Shown here piece after piece: positions 44,475-51,693 of a stretch of 64,000 bases of DNA. Source of the DNA: Pedobacter metabolipauper (lineage in GTDB: Bacteria; Bacteroidota; Bacteroidia; Sphingobacteriales; Sphingobacteriaceae); assembly GCF_004362715.1 (NCBI RefSeq), contig NZ_SNYC01000005.1:1781-65780 (forward strand), in the 5' to 3' direction. The notes below the pieces were generated by a model. The model did not search any database and was not told the DNA's origin. It saw only the letters and a program-made list of their open reading frames with translations. The position numbers and the translations under genes are program-made. Each line of letters opens with the position of its first letter. The first letter of the stretch is position 1.

Positions 44475-47144
44475 TTATATGCCCAGCATGTTGATGAATG
44501 ATATTTTTTGGTCTTTTTCTGTAAAGACCAGCCAAAGGTTATGCTTGCCTTTTGTTTCCTTCAAGCCGGCAATAGAAGAACCGTTTGTAGTCTTTCCGAT
44601 TATTGGTCCTGCTGGCGAATCCAGATGGACCTCTATGGCACTGGTGCTATTTCCTGCCATCACAAACTCCATCCCTTTCAATTCTGTCAGGTCAATTTCC
44701 TTTAGCTGAAGAAAAGCTCCAGCTATTTTAGCACTGGCAACGGTCCTATCTTTGTTAAAGTTCATTTGATTGGAACCATCGGTATTATTTACCGGGATAT
44801 TCGGGTTTTTCAGCACCACAATATGTTCTCCAAATTGCGCCGGGGCGAATTTTGTTCCCCGGTCTTTATATGCTGCGCGGAAGATGAAGGTACCTTTATT
44901 GGTTTGTCCTTGTTTTACATTTGTTGTATACGTTCCCTTAACCGGAAGGTTTTTCCCTACAGGGTTCTTTTTACTGAGGCTCAGGATATACTTAATGATA
45001 GAATTGACTTCAGTTTGCGACATGGAAGAATGCGCAGGCATCATGGCATCACCCCACACTCCCGAGCCTCCGCTGATCACTTTTTTAGCCAATACTGCTT
45101 CCGCAGTTTTGCTGCCCTGGTATTTTAAGGCTACCTGTTTGAAGGATGGCCCGAGTGATTTGGTATCCAGCGCATGACAAGCATTGCAGTCGCTTTTCTT
45201 AATCAGACCCTTTGCAGACGCAAATTGTGCGCTGACATCAAATGTTTTTTGCTGTTGGGCGATCACGGTCATGTCATATCCTTCTGAAAGGTAATTTATG
45301 GATACGGCGACCTGTGGAGAAAGGATCCGCTTGCTGGCCAGACTTCCATCCTCTTTATCGGTTACACTTACCGCATATCTGATGGTCTTGCCTGGGAAAT
45401 AAAAGCTGGAATTTCCACTGATAAAATCAAACTTCACAACCGGAACCGCATTTCCTGCTGCAATCTCTACTGTTTTACTATTTTTTGCTCCGCCAGGATC
45501 CGTTACGGTAAGCACGGCTTTATAGATACCTGGTGTATTGAGCAAGAGTTCTGGATTGGCTAACTGGCTCCTGTAGCGTACTACGCCTGCCCTGCTGATC
45601 TTCCAATCATATTTTAATGAATCTCCATCGGCATCTGCAGTACCTGCGGAGGATAGGTTCACTTTCAAGGGTAAGGCTCCGGCAGTTTTACTGGCTGCTA
45701 CCTGTACCGCTGGTTTCCGGTTGCCGCCATTGAATTCTATGCGGATCAGTTCAGCCTCGGGATTGTCTTTGAAATAACCATTTCCATATTCCAATACATA
45801 CAGGCTGCCATCCGGGCCGAATTTCATGTCTATGGCCCCGTATAGTTTGAGATCAGGGAGAAAACGCTCCATTGATTTATAATTACCCAATTCATCGAGT
45901 GTTACAGACAGGATCCAGCCCCGTACCCAATCGGTGATCAGCCATTTGCCTTCATAGTAGGCAGGAAAAACCCTGGCCCCATTTTTAAAATCAGACTTGT
46001 GAAAGACCGGACCGCCAACTGCACTTCTTCCGCCGCTCCCCATTTCAGGAAATTCCGGGCTGATCACATATGGATACCAGATCATTGCGCCTATTGCCGG
46101 CGGCAGCATTTGCTGCCCTGTATTGTTCGGTGATTTGTTCAATGGTTTAAGCGGATCATACAGCTCACCTGATTTTTTTGTAGCAAAATCATAGTTCCGA
46201 TAGGCCTGGTTATCCCCTACAAAATATGGCCAGCCATAATTACCTGCCTTTTTAGCCATGTTAAACTCATCATAGGACCTTGGACCTCTACTTTCCGATC
46301 CATTTGAACCATCAGGACCTACTTCTCCCCAGTAAAGCCAGTTCGTTTTACTGTCAACCGTTAGCCGCCACGGATTTCTGTTGCCCATGGTATAGATCTC
46401 TGGTCTTGTGTTCGGTGTTCCTTCAGGGAAAAGATTGCCCGCGGGTATGGTATAGGTGCCATCCGCTTCGGGATGGATCCTCAGGATCTTACCCCGCAGG
46501 TCGTTGGTATTACCTGATGATTTCTGTGCATCCCTGGGGGCTGCTCCCGGGCGTTCATCTATTGGTGTGAAGCCATCTGAGGATTTGGAGTAAGTATTGT
46601 CTCCCGTGCTTAACAGCAAGTTCTTGTCTTTATCGAATACCATACCGCCACCGACATGACAGCATTCTTCGCGCTGCACGATCACATCGAGGACTTTTTT
46701 TTCAGTTGACAGGTTCAGCCTTCCACCTTTCCAGGTAAAGCGCGACAGCCGGTTGACCGATTCATTTTTAGGTGAATAGAAGATGTATATCCAGTGGTTG
46801 ATGGCATAGTCAGGATCGAGGATCACTCCCTGAAGTCCATCTTCCCCTTCGCTGCTTTCACCGCTTTTTTTCAGGTATTCCCGGCTTACCTGTAAATCGG
46901 CTATGACTTCCATCTTATTGGTTGCCGGGTCATAAAGTTTTAGCTTACCCTTCCGTTCTGCATACAACACCTTTCCGCCATCCATAATCTGGAACTGCAT
47001 CGGTTCTTCCAGCTTTTGAGCCAGTACAACCTTCGTAAACCTGTTGGTTTCAGGTTTACCTTCTTGTGCAACAACAGGCAACTGCAACAAAAGCAGTAAC
47101 AAAAGGCTAAGCCCTTTAAGACCAATAATTTGATTCATTCTCAT
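44475..47144 (-). CDS. PQQ-type sugar dehydrogenase fused to PKD, cytochrome c and a carbohydrate-binding-like domain
   Basis: 889 residues from ATG 47144. Signal peptide 1-27. The glucose/sorbosone dehydrogenase propeller spans ~30-480 (GLQGVILDPDYAINHWIYIFYSP, HVGGGMVFDKDKNLLLSTGDN, GKILRIHPEADG, PEIYTMGNRNPWRLTVD, KFGPDGSLYVLEYG). A PKD domain follows (~490-580, ADADGDSLKYDW), then a class I cytochrome c with C653-x-x-C656-H657 (DCNACHALD) and a distal Met (AMMPAHSSM), and a CBM6-like end domain. Electrons could pass from the sugar through PQQ to the haem inside one polypeptide. Copy C of the ECF motif is upstream. Confidence 0.87.
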   Translation of the reverse strand: MRMNQIIGLKGLSLLLLLLLQLPVVAQEGKPETNRFTKVVLAQKLEEPMQFQIMDGGKVLYAERKGKLKLYDPATNKMEVIADLQVSREYLKKSGESSEGEDGLQGVILDPDYAINHWIYIFYSPKNESVNRLSRFTWKGGRLNLSTEKKVLDVIVQREECCHVGGGMVFDKDKNLLLSTGDNTYSKSSDGFTPIDERPGAAPRDAQKSSGNTNDLRGKILRIHPEADGTYTIPAGNLFPEGTPNTRPEIYTMGNRNPWRLTVDSKTNWLYWGEVGPDGSNGSESRGPRSYDEFNMAKKAGNYGWPYFVGDNQAYRNYDFATKKSGELYDPLKPLNKSPNNTGQQMLPPAIGAMIWYPYVISPEFPEMGSGGRSAVGGPVFHKSDFKNGARVFPAYYEGKWLITDWVRGWILSVTLDELGNYKSMERFLPDLKLYGAIDMKFGPDGSLYVLEYGNGYFKDNPEAELIRIEFNGGNRKPAVQVAASKTAGALPLKVNLSSAGTADADGDSLKYDWKISRAGVVRYRSQLANPELLLNTPGIYKAVLTVTDPGGAKNSKTVEIAAGNAVPVVKFDFISGNSSFYFPGKTIRYAVSVTDKEDGSLASKRILSPQVAVSINYLSEGYDMTVIAQQQKTFDVSAQFASAKGLIKKSDCNACHALDTKSLGPSFKQVALKYQGSKTAEAVLAKKVISGGSGVWGDAMMPAHSSMSQTEVNSIIKYILSLSKKNPVGKNLPVKGTYTTNVKQGQTNKGTFIFRAAYKDRGTKFAPAQFGEHIVVLKNPNIPVNNTDGSNQMNFNKDRTVASAKIAGAFLQLKEIDLTELKGMEFVMAGNSTSAIEVHLDSPAGPIIGKTTNGSSIAGLKETKGKHNLWLVFTEKDQKISFINMLGI

Positions 47145-47320
47145 TTTTAACTTACTATTTATGCTGTAATTTACTTCTAAAAGTTTAGATGTACACCAGA
47201 GACAGAGAGCTTGCACATGCTGGTTGCCTTTACACGTGGTCGCCCATCACTCAATTGGTTCTCTTAAATGCTTTTATTTCATAATTTCCAGGCAGCAGCA
47301 TAGATCTGCTTATCCTGAAC

Positions 47321-47350
47321 AAGACGATTGGCTTTCCTTCATAGAGTAGA
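47321..47350 (-). promoter_or_regulatory. Candidate ECF promoter, copy C (dehydrogenase module)
   Basis: Minus strand TCTACTCTAT (47350-47341), 13-bp spacer, TCGTCTT (47327-47321). The predicted leader to the dehydrogenase start at 47144 is about 170 nt, longer than for copies A and B. It also lies only 21 bp before the first arsR operator, so the ArsR protein and the sigma factor may affect the same divergent region. Confidence 0.55.
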
Positions 47351-47370
47351 TAAAATTAAGAATTATTTGC

Positions 47371-47412
47371 GTAGTTAAATAACTACACGTATACTTGTAG
47401 TCAAATAGCTAC
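47371..47412 (+). promoter_or_regulatory. Two tandem ArsR-type operators
   Basis: GTAGTTAAATAACTAC (47371-47386) has perfect 7-bp arms around AA; GTAGTCAAATAGCTAC (47397-47412) is a less perfect copy 26 bp further on, ending 3 bp before the arsR ATG. The second would block translation start or promoter clearance, so negative autoregulation is likely. A third related site is at 43482-43497. Confidence 0.6.
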
Positions 47413-47415
47413 ATA

Positions 47416-47739
47416 ATGAATTTAAGAAGAGATGTATTTCAGGCCATAGCAGATCCCACCAGGAGGGCGATACTCCTGCTGGTTGCTTCGCAATCAATGA
47501 CTGCTGGTGCCATTGCCGCCAACTTTGACACGGCCAGACCAACTGTTTCCAAGCATCTGCAGATCCTTACCGAATGTGAATTGCTGAAGCAGGAGCAAAA
47601 TGGCAGGGAGATCCATTACTATATCAACGCTAAAAAAATGAAAGCGGTAGCTGAATTTATTGAACCCTTCCGTCAGATGTGGGACGACAGATTCAATAAA
47701 CTGGAAGCCATTATGAAAAATTACAAACCTGACCAATAG
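47416..47739 (+). CDS. ArsR-family metalloregulator-like repressor
   Basis: 107 residues. Winged helix with [62 protein letters not shown], the classic ArsR layout. No CxC metal motif in the recognition helix region, so it is probably a non-metal sensor of the type that controls SRPBCC genes. It starts a three-gene operon (7 bp to SRPBCC, 6 bp to DoxX) and probably represses it through the two operators upstream. Confidence 0.93.
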   Translation: MNLRRDVFQAIADPTRRAILLLVASQSMTAGAIAANFDTARPTVSKHLQILTECELLKQEQNGREIHYYINAKKMKAVAEFIEPFRQMWDDRFNKLEAIMKNYKPDQ

Positions 47740-47746
47740 AAAACCT

Positions 47747-48211
47747 ATGGAAAACAAGACCAAGATCAATGCTGAAGATGGTAAACAAGACCTGGTGATT
47801 ACCAGGGAATTTGACCTGCCTCTGGAATTGCTGTTTAAAGCCTATGTAGAGCCCGAAATTGTGGAACAATGGATGGGAACGAAAGTGCTGCTGCTTGAAA
47901 GTAAAAAATACGGCAGTTATCAATTTGAAACAACCGATCCCACTGGAAACAAACATGGTTTTAATGGGGTGATCCATGATTTTATTCTGAATGAAAAGAT
48001 CACGCGGACATTTGAAATGGAGAACACCCCATTTCCAGTATGGCTGGAATATCTCGAATTTGAAAGACTAAGTTCGGATACCAGCAAACTTACCATGCAT
48101 GTGGTATATAAATCGGCTGCGCTGAGAGATCAGCTGCTGCAGCTGCCTTTTGCCCAGGGCATAAACTGGGCACATAACCGACTGCAAGAAATTGTAACCA
48201 AACTAAAATAA
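47747..48211 (+). CDS. SRPBCC (AHSA1-type) ligand-binding protein
   Basis: 154 residues with the START/Bet v1-like pattern: DLVITREFDLPLELLFKAYVEPEIVEQWMG, YGSYQFETTDPTGNKHGFNGVIHDF, ITRTFEMENTPFPVWLEYLEFERL and a long C-terminal helix (FAQGINWAHNRLQEIVTKL). The family binds hydrophobic ligands or stabilises partners; the ligand is unknown. Standard partner of an ArsR regulator in Bacteroidota. Confidence 0.9.
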   Translation: MENKTKINAEDGKQDLVITREFDLPLELLFKAYVEPEIVEQWMGTKVLLLESKKYGSYQFETTDPTGNKHGFNGVIHDFILNEKITRTFEMENTPFPVWLEYLEFERLSSDTSKLTMHVVYKSAALRDQLLQLPFAQGINWAHNRLQEIVTKLK

Positions 48212-48217
48212 CCAACC

Positions 48218-48604
48218 ATGACCACAAAGACTATCAAAATTATCTATTGGATTGCCACCATCTGGCTCGCGCTGGGCATGACCTCAACTGGAATTGTGCA
48301 ATTGTTAAAGTTGAAAGACGAAGCCGACATGATGAAAAGCCTGGGTTATCCGCTCTATTTTCTAACCCTGCTGGGTGCTTGGAAAATTCTGGGCGTTGTA
48401 GCGGTGTTAATCCCCAGGTTTCCATTGCTGAAAGAATGGGCCTATGCAGGCTTTTTCTTTACGATGACTGGTGCGATCTTTTCTCACTTTGCTATTGGTG
48501 ATGATGCCATATCATTTTTTGGACCCGTGCTGTTATTAGTGCTGACTGTTGTATCATGGTATTTCAGGCCGGAGGGTAGAAAAATTGGCTGCCCCATTAT
48601 TTGA
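48218..48604 (+). CDS. DoxX-like integral membrane protein
   Basis: 128 residues with four predicted helices (IKIIYWIATIWLALGMTSTGIVQLL; YFLTLLGAWKILGVVAVLIP; WAYAGFFFTMTGAIFSHFAIG; FGPVLLLVLTVVSWYF). The GAWKILGVVAVLIPRFPLLKEWAYAGF loop is typical of DoxX-type proteins. Role not proven; related proteins take part in oxidative-stress membrane complexes. Last gene of the arsR operon, convergent with the GntR gene. Confidence 0.88.
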   Translation: MTTKTIKIIYWIATIWLALGMTSTGIVQLLKLKDEADMMKSLGYPLYFLTLLGAWKILGVVAVLIPRFPLLKEWAYAGFFFTMTGAIFSHFAIGDDAISFFGPVLLLVLTVVSWYFRPEGRKIGCPII

Positions 48605-48648
48605 TCCACTCTTCGAACTTGAATCAGAAATAGATCAAACTTATCATA

Positions 48649-49659
48649 CTACAATGATTGACGGCTATAAAAAATAAACTTATTTTTAACGGTGCTCCTG
48701 TCTTTTTTCAGGAGCAACTCAGCCGCTGTCCTTCCCATGGCTGCGAAGTCTGTGCTTACCACCGTGATTCCTAAAAGTTCCTTCCAGGCTGTTTCATTAA
48801 AAGACAGCAGCCCAATATCGTGTCCCATGATCAGTTTTGATGTTTTGATCTTTTTGACTGCTATTCCAAGTTCATCGTCTGTAAGCACAATATAAGCGGT
48901 TCCCTCTTTCATTACAACATCGCTTATATCTTCTGTTAGTATAAATTCTTTATTCTGGCTATGACAGAAAGCCCTGATCCCGGACACAATTTCTATGGAT
49001 TGGTTACTTTGTTCAGCTAAAATGAGATTGACGGCATCATATTTATCGAATGCATCTTTTCCGTTCATCAGTGCATCAAAGATATCGTGTTCAAAATCCT
49101 GATAAACATTGATTACCTCCCTTTCCAATTGGACCTGTTCGTCCAGAACAACTAGCTTAGAAGCGGTAACTGTATTCAACAAGTGGACATAAGCCGAACT
49201 TTGATTGCCTTTTAAGCCTTGTGGCATCACTACAAAGTAGTGGTATAGGTCTCTGTTTGCTTCAATGATATCCTTAAATATCTCGATACTGTTATGAAAG
49301 ATCTGAATGTCTACTTTCGAATTTTGACCCAAACCATGAACAAATGATTCGTACACCTCCTTTTTATAATCATTAAGCTCGTTCAAGATCATTAAAACCC
49401 TGATTTCCTTCAGGGCTCCCCTGACTACATAAAACCCTTTTCCCGCTACACTGACTATATACCCCTGACTACGCAGCAAATTATAGCCATTTTCAACCGT
49501 CTCCTTAGCAATCTTATGATTTTTGCTGAATTCCCTGATCGATGGCAAACAAGAATTGACTGGCAGAATTCCCGCTTCTATATCAATCATGATTGACCTG
49601 GCCATCTGTTGATGCTTAGCAACCTTTGAATGCTTATCTATAAAAATTTCGTATGGCAT
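48649..49659 (-). CDS. GntR-family regulator with LacI-like effector domain (PUL3)
   Basis: 336 residues. GntR winged helix at 1-75 (KHQQMARSIMIDIEAGILPVNSCLPSIREFSKNHKIAKETVENGYNLLRSQGYIVSVAGKGFYV), then a periplasmic-binding-protein-like effector domain (~85-330, including GHDIGLLSFNETAWKELLGITVVSTDFAAMGRTAAELLL), the same layout as LacI-type sugar sensors. The gene is 9 bp after the second GH127-type gene and closes the PUL3 transcript, so it probably senses a released sugar or an intermediate and adjusts PUL3. Confidence 0.88.
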   Translation of the reverse strand: MPYEIFIDKHSKVAKHQQMARSIMIDIEAGILPVNSCLPSIREFSKNHKIAKETVENGYNLLRSQGYIVSVAGKGFYVVRGALKEIRVLMILNELNDYKKEVYESFVHGLGQNSKVDIQIFHNSIEIFKDIIEANRDLYHYFVVMPQGLKGNQSSAYVHLLNTVTASKLVVLDEQVQLEREVINVYQDFEHDIFDALMNGKDAFDKYDAVNLILAEQSNQSIEIVSGIRAFCHSQNKEFILTEDISDVVMKEGTAYIVLTDDELGIAVKKIKTSKLIMGHDIGLLSFNETAWKELLGITVVSTDFAAMGRTAAELLLKKDRSTVKNKFIFYSRQSL

Positions 49660-49668
49660 AATTATGCG

Positions 49669-51666
49669 TTATTTTCTTCCTACTAAAGGAAATTGAGAGA
49701 TCCGAAGCGTAGTACAGCCGTAAGGCACTAAGGTAACTTCTTCCTCTTCTCTTTCACTTTCCAGACCATAGATGTGGCTATATGGAATTGGTCCGGCCAT
49801 TTCATTGTACAGGTTCCAGGAAGGAATTCGCTTTGCCTTTGTCTTAATCTGTATGGGTGCATTTTCGAGGTTCCATGGATAATTGGTGTTCTTACCGGTA
49901 ATTTCTATTTTAAAATTATCCTTTAGTTTGTCCTCGCTCATGTCAAACAATCCATAATTCCATGGTGTAGTTGGGCGGACCTCGGTATAAGATGTACCAT
50001 ATTCAAGCGGATCTTTGGTGTTCTCTACAACTTTCACGTCCTCTCCTATTTTTAAAGCGTAGGTAATTGGCCCGCGTTCTACAGACATAGAATTCTCATA
50101 CCATTTACTTTTGAAAATGTGCATGGGCAACTGAAGTTCAATCACATCGCCAGACTTCCATAACCGGTTAACTTTAACGATCTGGTTGCCTTTTGATTCG
50201 AGAATGGTCTCTCCATTTACTTTTATTACCCCTTTTTTGCACCACTCTGGTATGCGCAGGTGCATAGGAAATTCAACTGATTTTTTTGTTTTCAATGTGA
50301 ATCTGATGCTTTCTTCGAAGGGATAATTGGTCTCCTCTAAAATGGTAACCTCTATTCCGCCGGCAACTTTGGTGGTTACTTCACTTGGTGAATATACGAG
50401 TGCTGCTATTCCCTTATCGGCTGTGGTATAAAATAGATTTTGCGCAAACTTTGGCCAGCCCTGGTGCATGTTCGATGCACAACAAGGATAGCCGGTGAGT
50501 AATCCATAACAAACATCTGTACCGCCGTGATTGTCTCCGAAATTATGCATCTGCCTGGTCAGCATCACCTGGTTGGCCTGTTGAAAGTATTGATGGGTTT
50601 GAAAGTCATCAGAAATCTGCGTGGGCAGTGCATTAAAAGCAATTTTCTCCAGCTGATCTGCATAGTTGACATCGCCTGTGATCTCTAATCCTGATTCCAG
50701 TGTGAACATCATTTCTACAGCAGTACAAAGTTCAGATCCTTGTGTTGGATTGTTACCATGTAAGGCTTCATCTCCTCCGTATAATCCATGAGCCATGCCA
50801 TTATACTTTCTAAGATCCTGGAAGCCCTTTTTCATCGCATCAAGATAGTTTTGTTCGGGATGATGCTGATAATAAATAAATGGGGCTTTCATTCCCTGTG
50901 CCAGATTTACAGTATGAATACTGCCCATTTTGCTGAGCATATCTGTATTTAAAAAGGCATTGGAAAAGTCAAAACTCTGCTTGTAAATTAAGTCGCCCAG
51001 TTCCAGTAAAAATTGATCCCCGGTGATGTTGTAAAGCCAGTAAACCACCATCAGGTTATCCCCTGCCCGGTACTTAGCCCAATAGGTCCAGTTGTCTAAA
51101 GGCTTCGACGGCAATTCTTTCAATTGGTATTTGAAATAATTAGTCATCAATGTGATCACCCTTTTATCGCTTGTAGCTGAATAATATTGCTTCAGGATCT
51201 TTAGCATCACCATTTTAGGCCACCAATCCCTGCTGTTGTCCCTTTGAATACCTCTTTCACCAGGATAGTCTTTTGAGGGGCCAAAATATCCGTCAGCGGT
51301 CTGGCTTTTAATAGACCATTCTACCCAGGGCTTTACTTTTGCAATCAGTTCCTTGTCTTTTAACAGGTAAGCCAATGGCAACAGTCCATCAACCCAGTAT
51401 GGTCCACGCTCCCATTGGTCACCATCACCGCCGAGCCATCCGTTCCGTTCGTTCATTACCGCAGGGTACAATTTATCGAGCTGGCCTGTAGATCCATTCT
51501 TTTGTCGCACCAACATTTCCAGAAGCCAGCCCTGAGGTTTTATTGCACCTAATGGCAATTCCTTATAAGGTGTTTCTATAAGTCCCGGTCTCGGGTTTGT
51601 TTGTTGCGAAAAAGCAGTAGCGGCAAGTAAAAGAGCTGGTAGTAAAAGGCTAAATTTTATTTTCAT
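49669..51666 (-). CDS. GH127-type (DUF1680) beta-L-arabinofuranosidase-like protein, copy 2
   Basis: 665 residues from ATG 51666 (an ATG one codon upstream exists). Signal peptide ~1-20 (LLLPALLLAATAFSQ). Alpha/alpha barrel ~40-430 plus beta domains. Metal/catalytic set, numbered from the ATG at 51669: Glu313 and Cys315 in SELCTAVE and Cys396/Cys397 in YPCCASN, equal in spacing to Glu, Cys and the Cys pair of HypBA1. It would release terminal L-arabinofuranose or a related residue; substrate uncertain. Paralogue of the gene just upstream, with only moderate similarity. Confidence 0.85.
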   Translation of the reverse strand: MKIKFSLLLPALLLAATAFSQQTNPRPGLIETPYKELPLGAIKPQGWLLEMLVRQKNGSTGQLDKLYPAVMNERNGWLGGDGDQWERGPYWVDGLLPLAYLLKDKELIAKVKPWVEWSIKSQTADGYFGPSKDYPGERGIQRDNSRDWWPKMVMLKILKQYYSATSDKRVITLMTNYFKYQLKELPSKPLDNWTYWAKYRAGDNLMVVYWLYNITGDQFLLELGDLIYKQSFDFSNAFLNTDMLSKMGSIHTVNLAQGMKAPFIYYQHHPEQNYLDAMKKGFQDLRKYNGMAHGLYGGDEALHGNNPTQGSELCTAVEMMFTLESGLEITGDVNYADQLEKIAFNALPTQISDDFQTHQYFQQANQVMLTRQMHNFGDNHGGTDVCYGLLTGYPCCASNMHQGWPKFAQNLFYTTADKGIAALVYSPSEVTTKVAGGIEVTILEETNYPFEESIRFTLKTKKSVEFPMHLRIPEWCKKGVIKVNGETILESKGNQIVKVNRLWKSGDVIELQLPMHIFKSKWYENSMSVERGPITYALKIGEDVKVVENTKDPLEYGTSYTEVRPTTPWNYGLFDMSEDKLKDNFKIEITGKNTNYPWNLENAPIQIKTKAKRIPSWNLYNEMAGPIPYSHIYGLESEREEEEVTLVPYGCTTLRISQFPLVGRK

Positions 51667-51693
51667 CATGTATATCTATCTTGGCAGACCGTG

